The notes: generated by a model from the sequence alone, not told the origin. 64,000 nucleotides of DNA from Marinoscillum sp. 108 (GCF_902506655.1 NZ_LR734812.1:62001-126000); one strand, 5' to 3'; positions 52,302-62,344 are shown, counted from the stretch's first letter. Numbers and translations: made by a program.

Positions 52302-54522
52302 TGGATTGCACCTTGAAATATCGCCTGATACTGATTGGTGATCCATTTTTGTCATAGCCATCAATAGAGACCTCAAAAGTGCCGGCAGTGTCACCGGTAT
52401 AAAATTCAAGTTCTTTTGTTCCATTTTCACCAACAGTAAGTGAGGGGTTCCAGAATAACTGCTGCCTGTAGTCCGGGATTCTGGCCAGTCGCTGGTCGGC
52501 ATCTTCGTAAGACGGGAAGCTGAATTGCTGAACCGGATCGAGTCCGTTGTATTGAATATTCAAACTATTGGGCCCGGGCTTGTAGCCGTGGAGGTTTCTT
52601 TCAAAAGTGTGAAAAGAAACGATGCCATCTGCCACGAGTGGCCCCACAAATACTCTATTGTTAATAATCCCAATGCTTTCAATTTTGTAAGGGCTGAAGT
52701 CCAGAATTTCTTCCGCCGTGGTGGGCACTCCATCTATGAGCAGAAGTGGATCTAATGAACCTGGTGTCACATATTTAGTGAGCACTTTGATTTTTGATCG
52801 TGTTTTGTTTTTTCTGGCCATCACTTCAGGAATGAACTCTATAAAGTGCTCGTAGAGCTCGGGAAACCTGTTGTAATCATCCAGTACATAGCTTATGTCA
52901 TAGTCAAACTGAGGGTTCCAGTAAGTCTGTGGGACAATGCTGTCTTTTTTCAGTTCATAGTAGGCATTTTCAATCTGGTTTCTCACACTGCGCTCAACCA
53001 AAGCGGAGACCTGTGCGGAATCCAAATAGGGTAAAGAATAATCGAAAGGAGGATAAGCCTGTAGAAACTGGCCTTCCAGCTGAAAGGAAACCTCATTGGT
53101 AGAGCCCAGTACACTGATGTATGCCTTGCGGGGCCCTTCTGCTGGATTGATCAAGAGCTGAAAGTGACCGTACTCATCTACCTGGGCGGTTTGCAACTGA
53201 TAATCATCTCCACTGATGCTCAGTGCCACGAAAGGTGGTTTGTCTTCCGATGGCGCTTCATAATTCAGTGCTCCCACTATCAACTCACCACGGAGTTCAG
53301 GCAACCATTTTACGGTTTTTGGCATTTCGGTTTTCGGCCCTTTCCATTCGCTCGCCATGAGGCTATTGTCCATCGTTTTCCAGTCAGAAGTTTCCTGAAC
53401 AGAAAGACTCCAGGACTTGTTGATTTTGCCAAACAGGGCCTGATGGATGGCAGAGGTGGGTTGATGGCCCATTTCCATTCTTCTTACGGAGACGGACACA
53501 TCTGCTTCATCGTCAAACTCGAGCGGAATGGTCACTGGGGATCGGGTATGATAAGCCGCCATGCCCTCACTCCTTTGCTCACGCAAGCTACCCGGATGCC
53601 ATAGGAGCCGTGAGGCCAATTGATCACCTGTACCACTGGTCAGGGTGACCAGATAAGTACCTGCCACGAGTTTGGTTTTGGGCAGTGAAATGCGTGCATT
53701 TATTACTGCAGTTTGTTGGAAAACGGCATTTTGGCCATCATGTATGGAGAGCGTTAAGATGCCTGGGCTGGAGGGCCCGATGGGCGTGATGCCATAGCTA
53801 TGGCCAGCGTCCCTTATCTGGATGGTCGCTCCATCGGAAGTCACTTTTGGTAGGTCAAAAAAAAGAAAATTACCCGCCTGATCCTCTAATATGGTCTGAT
53901 AGGACTCGCCCTCTTTCACCGGGATGGTAAAGTGACTCAACCCTATTTGGGAGGCAGGGATATCGGCGATCTTTTCGCCGGATGCGCTGACAACCCGTCC
54001 ACCGATGCCTGCTGGGTTGCCTTGATCAATTTTCATCACCAGGTCATTTTCGTGTCCGGCGACCATCACGCCACCCTCAGGGTAAAAGGAAACGGACAAT
54101 TCCTCATTTTGCGCTGGTTGAGGATATTCCTCGAAGGGATTGATCACCGTAATGGGTGTCTGAAAATAATCCTGAAAATTTTTCATCCACCGGGTATAGG
54201 CCAGCAGTTGATAGCGTCCTGAAGATACTAGTGAGGAAAGGAAGAAAGTACCGTTTCCCCGTCCTTTGGTCAAATGAATTTTCTTTTGAAACACAGGTTT
54301 TCCGTCGGATCCTACCAGTTCTACATATAGGATACTGCTAAGCGGGGAAGGCTGGCCGGTATCGGCACTGCGGACAAAGGCCGAGAAGTACAGTGTCTCT
54401 CCGGTAAGCATAAAGGCACTGTTGGTTTGTAAGTAAACCTCCTCACGAACGTCGAGGTGTTGACCTGTGACCGTGAAGACGATGAGCATGATGGCTGTTA
54501 TGGAAAGGATCTTTTTTATCAT
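52279..54522 (-). CDS. Exported MG2-like (macroglobulin-type) protein
   Basis: 747-aa protein from the ATG at 54522 (signal peptide KKILSITAIMLIVFTVTGQ). The N-terminal region (VYLQTNSAFMLTGETLYFSA, SSGRYQLLAYTRWMKNF) matches the MG2-type domain seen in Bacteroidota envelope proteins, followed by several beta-sandwich domains (FYPEGGVMVAGHENDLVMKI). Near the end SLDPLLLIDGVPTTAEEILD resembles the plug motif of TonB receptors without a barrel. It is last in the receptor operon. Probable role: periplasmic or surface support for the TonB receptor. Confidence 0.7.
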   Translation of the reverse strand: MIKKILSITAIMLIVFTVTGQHLDVREEVYLQTNSAFMLTGETLYFSAFVRSADTGQPSPLSSILYVELVGSDGKPVFQKKIHLTKGRGNGTFFLSSLVSSGRYQLLAYTRWMKNFQDYFQTPITVINPFEEYPQPAQNEELSVSFYPEGGVMVAGHENDLVMKIDQGNPAGIGGRVVSASGEKIADIPASQIGLSHFTIPVKEGESYQTILEDQAGNFLFFDLPKVTSDGATIQIRDAGHSYGITPIGPSSPGILTLSIHDGQNAVFQQTAVINARISLPKTKLVAGTYLVTLTSGTGDQLASRLLWHPGSLREQRSEGMAAYHTRSPVTIPLEFDDEADVSVSVRRMEMGHQPTSAIHQALFGKINKSWSLSVQETSDWKTMDNSLMASEWKGPKTEMPKTVKWLPELRGELIVGALNYEAPSEDKPPFVALSISGDDYQLQTAQVDEYGHFQLLINPAEGPRKAYISVLGSTNEVSFQLEGQFLQAYPPFDYSLPYLDSAQVSALVERSVRNQIENAYYELKKDSIVPQTYWNPQFDYDISYVLDDYNRFPELYEHFIEFIPEVMARKNKTRSKIKVLTKYVTPGSLDPLLLIDGVPTTAEEILDFSPYKIESIGIINNRVFVGPLVADGIVSFHTFERNLHGYKPGPNSLNIQYNGLDPVQQFSFPSYEDADQRLARIPDYRQQLFWNPSLTVGENGTKELEFYTGDTAGTFEVSIDGYDKNGSPISIRRYFKVQSTNPPASN

Positions 54523-54524
54523 TA

Positions 54525-55697
54525 CTAGTTTACCCAATAGTCAGGAGGGATCACCTCGGCGTAGAATGAACAATCTGTACAGCCCCTGGAGTAAATATCT
54601 ACTGAAGGGGGAAATGTGTAAAGGGCGTAAATATTACCGTCGTATATCTGAAGATAGTAATAGGCACTGTCTGGTACTGTGGAAATGCGCTCGGTGTAGA
54701 GGCAGCTATAGGGGAAATGGCCCGCCCTCAATCGCTCATCCAGGTCACGGTTGTAGAAAAACCTCCGTTTGCTGGAAACTCCCGATACCTCAAAATACCC
54801 CAGAACGGACTGCTCGGCATTGTCTACAGCATGAATATTTCCGAAGATGGATCCGGTTTGTTTGTCAAAAAGCGAGCCGCCTGATTCATTGTTTTCCCTC
54901 AGCCGCTTATAGAAAAGATAGGCTGATTCCGAAATGGCGTATTGCTTGACCAGAAGCGCATAGCGGGTGCGCAGATGGGGGAGTTTTTCGCTGACGAAGC
55001 GCACCGGAAACTCGGCCATGCGATTTTCGCGGGAGCCTACTGACGTGCCATAAATCAGCGAGTTGGAATAATACTCCTGATAACAAATCCCTTTTGGGGT
55101 ATCCAGTGGCACGATGACCGTATCGGTATCCGAAACCACCACCTCATAATGAGCCGGGTATGGTACCTGTATTTTATAAGCTTCTTCCCATTCATATCGA
55201 TAATGCCTGGTTTCTCCGGTATCATCATGGGAGTCTATGAAAAACTGGATGCCACCCACATTCTGCTCGTCAGCGTCGTTGGGCAGTTGGGCATATTTTC
55301 CATATATACTGTCTATCTCAGGCGAAGCCTTGAGCAACTGCTCATCGGAGGTATAGAGGGAGCCATCGGGCATCTCCACAAAGAGGCTGTAGCGATTGCC
55401 CACCACCCCGCGAAATGCAGGAGGTGAAGTGTACACCCCCGACTCTGACGGGCTGAAGTCTGTTCTGAGTCCGGCGCCATCCATAACCCACACCTGGGCG
55501 TCAGCCACTGTCTCTGCAGTGGTCTCCTCCAATGGAAAAGTATAGGTAATACTGACTTCATAGGGACCTGGTTCGTTGGTCACTGCACCGTCTATCACCA
55601 GCACCTTCTCATAGGAGAGTGGATCAAAGTCATAGGGTTTTACGCACGCCACCACAGAGCCAAGGGTCAACAGCAATATGAGGTATTGTTTTTTCAT
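54525..55697 (-). CDS. DUF4249 domain lipoprotein
   Basis: 390-aa lipoprotein from the ATG at 55697, lipobox GSVVAC. The pattern VLVIDGAVTNEPGPYEVSIT, DAQVWVMDGAG, GVYTSPPAFRGVVGNRYSLF is that of DUF4249. This family is regularly encoded next to TonB-dependent receptors in Bacteroidota and presumably acts as a surface substrate-binding partner. It lies 5 bp after the receptor gene and 2 bp before the MG2-like gene. Confidence 0.86.
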   Translation of the reverse strand: MKKQYLILLLTLGSVVACVKPYDFDPLSYEKVLVIDGAVTNEPGPYEVSITYTFPLEETTAETVADAQVWVMDGAGLRTDFSPSESGVYTSPPAFRGVVGNRYSLFVEMPDGSLYTSDEQLLKASPEIDSIYGKYAQLPNDADEQNVGGIQFFIDSHDDTGETRHYRYEWEEAYKIQVPYPAHYEVVVSDTDTVIVPLDTPKGICYQEYYSNSLIYGTSVGSRENRMAEFPVRFVSEKLPHLRTRYALLVKQYAISESAYLFYKRLRENNESGGSLFDKQTGSIFGNIHAVDNAEQSVLGYFEVSGVSSKRRFFYNRDLDERLRAGHFPYSCLYTERISTVPDSAYYYLQIYDGNIYALYTFPPSVDIYSRGCTDCSFYAEVIPPDYWVN

Positions 55698-55702
55698 TCG
55701 GC

Positions 55703-58483
55703 TCAAAACTTAAAATTATATGAGAGTGTTGGGATGGGGTTTCCAAAGACAATGAGCTGTGAGCCCTGTATTTGTCCGTTTTTCACATCAAAGAATACCG
55801 AAAAGGGATTGTCTCGTCCGGTAAGGTTGTAGATGGATAATGACCAGAAGGAGTGTGATAGTTTTTGAATTTTGTGGTTTCCTTCCAGGTTGATCCCCAG
55901 GTCTATTCTGAAATAGTCAGGAATTCTGAAAGCATTTCTGTCTGAGAAGTGAATGTTTTGTGACCCTTTGAAGTCAAAGGCTGCCACGGGAAATGTGACC
56001 GGCCTACCGGTGTTGTAGGTGGTGTTTAGTGAGAAACTAAACCTTCGCGTGAGCTTGTAATTAGCCACCAGATTGATGGTGTGCGGCTTGTCATATCCGG
56101 TTGGAAAGAATTTTCCATCATTGACGATCTCTTCCTGAAAGTTCCCATCGAGTTTGATGAAAGTTCGGGCATAGGCATAGTTGAGCCAGCCATTGAGTCG
56201 GCCCGATTTGGTAAGGGAAAACTCAATGCCATACGATTTTCCAGGCCCCTGCAGCACTTCCCGTTCTATTTTTTGATTGAGTAAATAAGTAGAGCCCGTC
56301 TTGAAGTCTACCAGATTTTGAAGCAGCCTGTAGTAACCTTCTATGGAGATCTCCACTCGGTTTCTAAACATGTTTCGATAGTAACCCAGTGCCACCTGAT
56401 CGGCGGTCTGTGGCGCTATGTGCTCACTGGAAAGCCTCCAGGTGTCTGTAGGCGACAGTGAGGCCGAGTTGGACAAGCTATGGATGTATTGCCGGGTGCG
56501 GCTCAGACTCAGTTTGAGAGAGCTCGCATTGTTGAGGGTGTATCTTCCGGAGAAACGCCACTCTGGCCCATGATAGGTCTTGATGATTTCGCCGGGGCCA
56601 TATTGCGCAGAGTCTATTTCGGTATCGCTGTTTTTGGGCAGGCCGGACTCATAAGTATATACCTTTTGGGGTCCTACGGCATTAAACATCACATACCGGA
56701 TGCCCCCGTAAATGGAGAAGTCATTAATTTCTATTTCGCTGGCCAGATGAATCGCACTTTCTATTCCCCTTTCACGAGCTACCTCCTGACCCTGAATGAG
56801 TGACTCCTGACCAAGAGGAATCTTTTGTCCGGGATTTACATCATACCTTTTCACAGATGCCCCAAAGGTGATTTTGCGGTTTTCCTCCATGTAGTAATCA
56901 AAATCTGCTTTGGCCGTGGCCTCATTGATGCCAAAGTTCTGGGTGAAGGCATTGGGAGCCGACTCGTCATACTGCAGGTCGTAGTGATAATCTGAATAAA
57001 TAGCCGAAAATGCACCCTCCAGGTTATTGGTAAACTTGTGGGTCCAGCGGGCAGAGCCATTGATGTTATCAAAGGAGAAGTTGGAAAAAGAAAACAGGGT
57101 ATCCGAAGAAAGCCTGAACTTGTCATGACTCACATAGGCCGAGAGTCTCAGGTCATTTTTATCGTCTATTTGATGATCTACCTGGGTGATGAGGTCATAA
57201 AAGGACACGCGGTTCTCATTGAATCCGGCACTTTTTACTTTGGATAATACCCAATTGGAGTAGGTGGTGCGGCCTCCCAGCAGCAGGCTTGTTTTGTCTT
57301 TGATCAGCGGGATCTCCAGCGTCATCTTGGAGGTGATGGGGCTGATGCCACCCTGACCTTTGAATTCTGTTTTGCTGGCCGACTTGGCCTGTATGTCGAA
57401 CACTGAAGACAGGCGACCGCCGAATTTGGAGGGAATTCCACTTTTGTAGAGCTCCATGTTTTCTATGGCATCCGAATTGAAAACCGAGAAAAAACCAAAG
57501 AAGTGTGAGGCATTGTAAACAGGCGCATCGTTGATGAGGATGAGGTTTTGATCAGCCTTGCCTCCGCGCACATTAAATCCCGAGGCCCCCTCGCCCACTG
57601 TTTGCACGCCGGCTTTGGTGGTGGCAATTTTCAAAATATCATTTTCCCCAAGTACGATGGGCACGGTCTTTACTTCTTCAATATTGATTTTATTGACGCC
57701 CATCTGCACGCTTTTTACATTGATGTCCCTGTCAGACTCAATGGTCACCTCTTGCAGAGCAATCACGTCTACATCCATGTCTATGTTGAGTTTTCCGCTG
57801 GAGAACAGCACCACATTGCGTTGGGTGGTTTTCATTCCCACGTATTGTATCATGATCTTGTGTTTACCGTTGGGCAAAGTGAGGGAGTAAAAACCACTCT
57901 CATCCGAGGAGGTAGCGGTGAAGGGTTCGGGGAGGTACACAAGGGCACCCACTACAGGCTCACCATTCTCTGCGCTCTTTACATATCCTGCGATGGTAGA
58001 GGAGCCATTTGTTTTCATGCTATTTCGATTGCCGATCTCAAACACGTAGTTTTCCAGATCAGACTGGTCATCGGTCTGATCCTGATATTCGCGGGCGAAA
58101 ACGAGTCCTTTGGCGATGCCACGAGAAACTTCGGACGACTGACTGAATGAATGAAGGATGGTAGGTTGATTAATGACCACCGCATTGTTGGTAATAATGA
58201 TTCGCCCGTCGATCTGGTGAAAACTGAGTGTGGAGCCCTCCAATATGGTGGCAAGCGCAGTGCTGATGGGTGTCTGGCGAAAGACGCCTGTGACTTTCAC
58301 GGAGTCTACCCATGGCTGATGATAGAAGAACTGCAAACCGCTTTGCTGCTCCACATCCTCAAAAACTTCCTGCAATGGCGTGTCTGAATAATCACCGGTG
58401 ACAACCGGCCCTTTGGTTTGGGAGAACGCCTGCCATGAAGCCATGGTGAGTATTGTGCCAATCAGGATGGTGCTAAACTTCAT
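55703..58483 (-). CDS. TonB-dependent receptor with STN and carboxypeptidase-like domains
   Basis: 926-aa outer-membrane transporter. After the signal peptide comes an STN (secretin/TonB short N-terminal) domain (DTPLQEVFEDVEQQSGLQFF), then a carboxypeptidase-D regulatory-like domain (IAGYVKSAENGEPVVGALVY) at about 163-245, the plug (VGEGASGFNVRGGKADQNLI, INDAPVYNASHFFGFFSVF), and a long beta-barrel ending LSYNFKF. An STN domain often signals to an anti-sigma factor, but no ECF sigma or anti-sigma gene is nearby. The operon with DUF4249 suggests uptake of an unknown ligand. Confidence 0.92.
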   Translation of the reverse strand: MKFSTILIGTILTMASWQAFSQTKGPVVTGDYSDTPLQEVFEDVEQQSGLQFFYHQPWVDSVKVTGVFRQTPISTALATILEGSTLSFHQIDGRIIITNNAVVINQPTILHSFSQSSEVSRGIAKGLVFAREYQDQTDDQSDLENYVFEIGNRNSMKTNGSSTIAGYVKSAENGEPVVGALVYLPEPFTATSSDESGFYSLTLPNGKHKIMIQYVGMKTTQRNVVLFSSGKLNIDMDVDVIALQEVTIESDRDINVKSVQMGVNKINIEEVKTVPIVLGENDILKIATTKAGVQTVGEGASGFNVRGGKADQNLILINDAPVYNASHFFGFFSVFNSDAIENMELYKSGIPSKFGGRLSSVFDIQAKSASKTEFKGQGGISPITSKMTLEIPLIKDKTSLLLGGRTTYSNWVLSKVKSAGFNENRVSFYDLITQVDHQIDDKNDLRLSAYVSHDKFRLSSDTLFSFSNFSFDNINGSARWTHKFTNNLEGAFSAIYSDYHYDLQYDESAPNAFTQNFGINEATAKADFDYYMEENRKITFGASVKRYDVNPGQKIPLGQESLIQGQEVARERGIESAIHLASEIEINDFSIYGGIRYVMFNAVGPQKVYTYESGLPKNSDTEIDSAQYGPGEIIKTYHGPEWRFSGRYTLNNASSLKLSLSRTRQYIHSLSNSASLSPTDTWRLSSEHIAPQTADQVALGYYRNMFRNRVEISIEGYYRLLQNLVDFKTGSTYLLNQKIEREVLQGPGKSYGIEFSLTKSGRLNGWLNYAYARTFIKLDGNFQEEIVNDGKFFPTGYDKPHTINLVANYKLTRRFSFSLNTTYNTGRPVTFPVAAFDFKGSQNIHFSDRNAFRIPDYFRIDLGINLEGNHKIQKLSHSFWSLSIYNLTGRDNPFSVFFDVKNGQIQGSQLIVFGNPIPTLSYNFKF

Positions 58484-59223
58484 TGGTTGGTGGGTGCATT
58501 AAGTAGTTGGTTGCAAAAGGAAATAAGTTGAATCATATCCGACTCGTATTCCGGCTTTGCTTTGATCTCGTTGGTTTTGATGAATTGTCTTATTTCTTTT
58601 TTGTAAGGCTTGAGCAATTTCATCACTGTCAGTTTCGACCTGAGTCTGTAATATTCCCCCAGGTATTGGATGATGAATTTGTCTGCAGTCACGTAGCTGA
58701 TGACCCGATCGGTCTCAGTGATTTTAATGCGTTTGGCAAAAAGCTGCAGATGCTCGCCCATGTACATCTCATCGAAAAAGCCTTCGCCAAAATGAAGGAC
58801 CGGTTCATGAATGTAACGAAACGTATGACCGGAGTACTCAAACCACTCCACGTCCTGCTGGATCAACTTGATCGCCTGGGAATGATAGTTATAGTTAGTA
58901 GGGTGACGAATCAGCAGCAGGTCGGATTCAATGTCATAGCTCAGATAGATGCCTTCATATATCTCACCACGGTATTTCAATCGGTTGGCGATCCACTGAC
59001 TGTCGTCAAAAAACTGGCTCGTTTCTCTGGACTGACGTTGAATTTCCTGATATTCACCAAGCAAAATACCGGTTTTGTCTACTCCCAAAGCTTTGTCATG
59101 CCAGGCGTAGATGTTTTGGTTCAGATCAAGGCCGTCGATTGAATATTGGGCTGTTGAAGGAAGGTTGGTCAGGAGCAGTAAAATGGAAATAATTCCAAAT
59201 TTTATGCATGAGGTATTTCTCAT
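58480..59223 (-). CDS. Exported hypothetical protein heading the receptor operon
   Basis: 247-aa protein. The ATG at 59223 gives a signal peptide (FGIISILLLLTNLPSTAQ); longer versions add 37 unlikely residues. No family is recognised. The sequence has repeated strand-like stretches (YEGIYLSYDIESDLLLIRHP, EWFEYSGHTFRYIHEPVLHF) and a helical end (MKLLKPYKKEIRQFIKTNEI). It overlaps the receptor start by 4 bp, so it is co-translated and probably part of the same uptake system. Confidence 0.72.
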   Translation of the reverse strand: MRNTSCIKFGIISILLLLTNLPSTAQYSIDGLDLNQNIYAWHDKALGVDKTGILLGEYQEIQRQSRETSQFFDDSQWIANRLKYRGEIYEGIYLSYDIESDLLLIRHPTNYNYHSQAIKLIQQDVEWFEYSGHTFRYIHEPVLHFGEGFFDEMYMGEHLQLFAKRIKITETDRVISYVTADKFIIQYLGEYYRLRSKLTVMKLLKPYKKEIRQFIKTNEIKAKPEYESDMIQLISFCNQLLNAPTNQ

Positions 59224-59357
59224 ATCCGCAATGATATTGGGGAAATATTGATTTTGGTGGTTTTTTGGTATCCATTTCCTGTATCTAATGTATTTTTTGA
59301 TAAATGGCGGATATATTGGTGCTGGCGGTAGCATGAAACTTCAAAAAAATTAAAAAT

Positions 59358-59858
59358 GTGATCAGAATTTCAGAATGGATTGATGGGGTCAATGAGTATG
59401 TTGGCAAGAGCGTGAGCTGGCTGAGTCTCCTGTTGGTGGTAATTATCATCATAGATGTGGCGCTTCGGTACACCTTTCACATGACCTCTTCGGCTTCTTT
59501 CGAGCTGGAATGGCACTTGTTTGCGGCCCTGTTTTTACTCTCTGCCGGGTGGACACTCCATCAGGACAAGCATGTGCGGGTAGATGTCTTTTATCAACGA
59601 TTTTCGGATCGACAAAAGGCCGTGGTGAATTTCATCGGGTGTTTGTTTTTGTTGATCCCCCTCTGTGTGATAGGCATTGGCGAGGGCTATCAGTTTGCTA
59701 AAAATGCCTACCTCATGGGCGAGACCAGCCCTGATCCTGGCGGCTTGCCAGCCAGATTTATCATAAAGTCGACGATCCCGGTTGGCTTTTTACTCCTGGG
59801 CTTGCAGGGTGTTTCCATTATTTTGAAATCGCTGAAGACCATCTTGAGTCATGATTGA
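59358..59858 (+). CDS. dctQ: TRAP transporter small permease (DctQ)
   Basis: 166-aa membrane protein with four helices. The DctQ pattern is present: SWLSLLLVVIIIIDVALRYT, SFELEWHLFAALFLLSAGWT, HQDKHVRVDVFYQRFS and a last helix IPVGFLLLGLQGVSIIL. GTG start at 59358 (an ATG two bases earlier is out of frame and stops at once). It overlaps dctM by 8 bp. It forms the membrane part of a TRAP system that imports organic acids with a sodium gradient; the binding protein is not encoded here. Confidence 0.88.
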   Translation: MIRISEWIDGVNEYVGKSVSWLSLLLVVIIIIDVALRYTFHMTSSASFELEWHLFAALFLLSAGWTLHQDKHVRVDVFYQRFSDRQKAVVNFIGCLFLLIPLCVIGIGEGYQFAKNAYLMGETSPDPGGLPARFIIKSTIPVGFLLLGLQGVSIILKSLKTILSHD

Positions 59859-61155
59859 GTATCTCCCGATTATTTTGTTTGCCACCATTTTCGTCCTGAT
59901 CCTGTTTGGCTTTCCGGTAGCATTTACCCTTGGAGGCCTCTCGGTGTTGGTGGGCATTGTGGTCTTTGACGTAGACTTCTTTTATCTCCTGGCACTCAGG
60001 GTATATGGTACCATGCAAAACTTCGTCTTGCTGGCGGTACCCTTGTTTGTTTTTATGGGGATCATGCTGGAGAAATCCGGGATCGCCGAGCGCCTTCTGG
60101 AAACCATGGCGCTACTTTTTGGCAGGTTCAGAGGTGGCTTAGCCATCTCTGTGGTCATTGTGGGGGCTATGCTGGCTGCCTCCACCGGTATCGTTGGTGC
60201 CACGGTGGTCACCATGGGGTTGATTTCCTTGCCCACTATGCTGAAGCGTGGATATGGCCCGAGGTTGAGCACCGGAGTGATTGCTTCTTCCGGTACCCTG
60301 GGGCAGATTATTCCCCCTTCGGTAGTATTAGTGCTGCTGGGTAGCGTCCTCAATGTGCCGGTGGGTGACTTGTTTTTGGCCGCCGTGATTCCCGGGGTTG
60401 GTCTGGTAGTCTGTTACGTACTTTACATTGTTATCTATGCGCAGGTATTTCCCGGTAGGGCGCCAGCCATGCCCAAAGCTGAAGTGTCTGCCTTTCGGGA
60501 AAGGGGCTTTTCCGGAGAATTAGTGAAGTCTTTTGTTTTTCCTTTTCTCCTGATTCTGGCGGTATTGGGGTCCATTTTTGCAGGAATTGCTTCTCCTACA
60601 GAAGCCGCCGGAGTGGGAGCCTTTGGGGCCATATTACTCACACTGTCACAGCGCAAGCTCACTATGCCTGTGCTGAAAGAGGTGATGAGAGAAACCACAC
60701 TGCTTACCTCTATGGTCTTTATGATCCTGGTGGGCGCTACAGCGTTTTCCCTTGTATTCAGGGGCCTGGAGGGCGATAAATTATTTCTGGGATTGATAGA
60801 GCGGGCAGATATGAGTCCTTATGCTTTTCTCTTTTTGGTGATGGTACTGGTGTTTGTGGCCGGTTTTTTTATAGACTTCATCGAAATTGTTTTCATCATA
60901 GTGCCTGTGGTAGCACCTCTTTTTGTGGCCATGGGTATAGACCTGATCTGGATTGGGATCTTACTGGCCGTCAATCTGCAGACTTCTTTTCTTACCCCTC
61001 CGTTTGGTTTTGCGCTTTTTTACCTGAAAGGCGTGGCCCCACCAGAGGTGAAAACCAGCCACCTTTATCAGGGAATCATCCCTTTCGTGCTGATTCAGAT
61101 TGCTTTTTTGATCTTGCTGGTGATTTTCCCGGAGATGACCAGCATGTTGCTGTAG
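59851..61155 (+). CDS. dctM: TRAP transporter large permease (DctM)
   Basis: 434-aa transporter with about twelve membrane segments. Family blocks: GFPVAFTLGGLSVLVGI, VPLFVFMGIMLEKSGIAERL, ASTGIVGATVVTMGLISLP, GTLGQIIPPSVVLVLLGSV, and ASPTEAAGVGAFGAILLTL. Length and motifs are normal for DctM. No DctP binding-protein gene lies on either side, so it must be encoded elsewhere. The gene is convergent with metZ with a 13-bp gap. Confidence 0.93.
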   Translation: MIEYLPIILFATIFVLILFGFPVAFTLGGLSVLVGIVVFDVDFFYLLALRVYGTMQNFVLLAVPLFVFMGIMLEKSGIAERLLETMALLFGRFRGGLAISVVIVGAMLAASTGIVGATVVTMGLISLPTMLKRGYGPRLSTGVIASSGTLGQIIPPSVVLVLLGSVLNVPVGDLFLAAVIPGVGLVVCYVLYIVIYAQVFPGRAPAMPKAEVSAFRERGFSGELVKSFVFPFLLILAVLGSIFAGIASPTEAAGVGAFGAILLTLSQRKLTMPVLKEVMRETTLLTSMVFMILVGATAFSLVFRGLEGDKLFLGLIERADMSPYAFLFLVMVLVFVAGFFIDFIEIVFIIVPVVAPLFVAMGIDLIWIGILLAVNLQTSFLTPPFGFALFYLKGVAPPEVKTSHLYQGIIPFVLIQIAFLILLVIFPEMTSMLL

Positions 61156-61168
61156 AGACGGTGACTGC

Positions 61169-62344
61169 CTATTTGGATCGGTCCAATGCCTGCTCTACAT
61201 CAGCAATGATGTCGTCCATATGCTCCAGGCCTACGGATACTCTCACAAGACCGGGGGTAATGCCCACGGCCAATCTCTCCTCTTCGGAAAGTTTGCTATG
61301 GGTGGTAGAGGCAGGATGCGTAGCAATGGTACGCGTGTCACCCAGGTTGGCAGACAGTGAGATCATTTCCAATGCATCGAGAAACTTTCTGCCCTGATCA
61401 ATTCCCCCTTTAAGCTCAAAAGTCACTATACCACCACCAAGTCGCATTTGCTTTTTGGCCAGCTCGTACTGTGGGAATGATGGTAAAAACGGATACCGAA
61501 CCTGCTTGAGTGCCGAATGCCCTTCCAGGAGTTGAGCCAGTTTTAGGGCATTGTCACAGTGCTTGTCCATGCGCACGGCCAGGGTTTCCAGACTTTTGGA
61601 CAGCAGCCAACCGTTGAAGGGTGACATGGATGGGCCGGTGTGCCGCGCCATAAATTTGATTTCAGGAAAGAGCTCCTCAGTAGTAACAATGGCCCCACCA
61701 ATTACCCGGCCCTGTCCATCGATGAACTTGGTGGCCGAATGAGTAACAATGTCTGCGCCCCATTTGATAGGGTTTTGCAGGTAGGGCGTGGCAAAGCAAT
61801 TGTCCACATTTACCAGAATGCCTTTGGACTTGCCAAGCGCACAGATTTTCTCCAGGTCTACCAGATCCAAAGCAGGATTACTTGGAGTCTCGAGGAAGAT
61901 CATTTTGGTGTTGGGCTGAATGGCCTTTTCCCAGCCAGCATCATCCAGAATATCCACATAAGTGCTGGAGATGCCCCATTTGGGTAAGAGTTTGGTGAGA
62001 ATCTGATGTGTGGACCCAAAAAGTGAACGTGATGCTACCACATGGTCGCCACTGCTGAGGAAGGCCGCCAGACTGGTAAACATAGCGGCCATACCGGAAG
62101 CCATCGCCATACCCGTTTCGGCTCCTTCCAGCAGGCATAGCTTCTGGATAAACTCGTCCGTGTTTGGGTTGGAATAGCGAGAATAAATATTTCCTTGCTT
62201 TTCTTCAGCAAATAGCGATCGGGCGTCCTCCGCATCGTCAAACTTGAAGCTGGAGGTCATGTAGATAGGAGAAGAGTGCTCTTTTTGAGAAGATCGCTCT
62301 ATTTGATGTCTTATTGCCGCGGTTTCGAACTTTTTGTCGCTCAT
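61169..62344 (-). CDS. metZ: O-succinylhomoserine sulfhydrylase-type PLP enzyme
   Basis: 391-aa Cys/Met-metabolism PLP enzyme. The PLP lysine is in VTHSATKFIDGQGR (about 205); YSRYSNPNTDEFIQKL, MASGMAAMFTSLAAFLSSGD, NVDNCFATPYLQNP and the C-terminal LRVSVGLEHMDDIIADVEQAL-like end are typical. In Bacteroidota this subgroup makes homocysteine from O-succinylhomoserine and sulfide; cystathionine synthase activity cannot be excluded. No SAM riboswitch is visible in the 85-bp upstream gap, and the rhodanese gene diverges from it. Confidence 0.88.
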   Translation of the reverse strand: MSDKKFETAAIRHQIERSSQKEHSSPIYMTSSFKFDDAEDARSLFAEEKQGNIYSRYSNPNTDEFIQKLCLLEGAETGMAMASGMAAMFTSLAAFLSSGDHVVASRSLFGSTHQILTKLLPKWGISSTYVDILDDAGWEKAIQPNTKMIFLETPSNPALDLVDLEKICALGKSKGILVNVDNCFATPYLQNPIKWGADIVTHSATKFIDGQGRVIGGAIVTTEELFPEIKFMARHTGPSMSPFNGWLLSKSLETLAVRMDKHCDNALKLAQLLEGHSALKQVRYPFLPSFPQYELAKKQMRLGGGIVTFELKGGIDQGRKFLDALEMISLSANLGDTRTIATHPASTTHSKLSEEERLAVGITPGLVRVSVGLEHMDDIIADVEQALDRSK

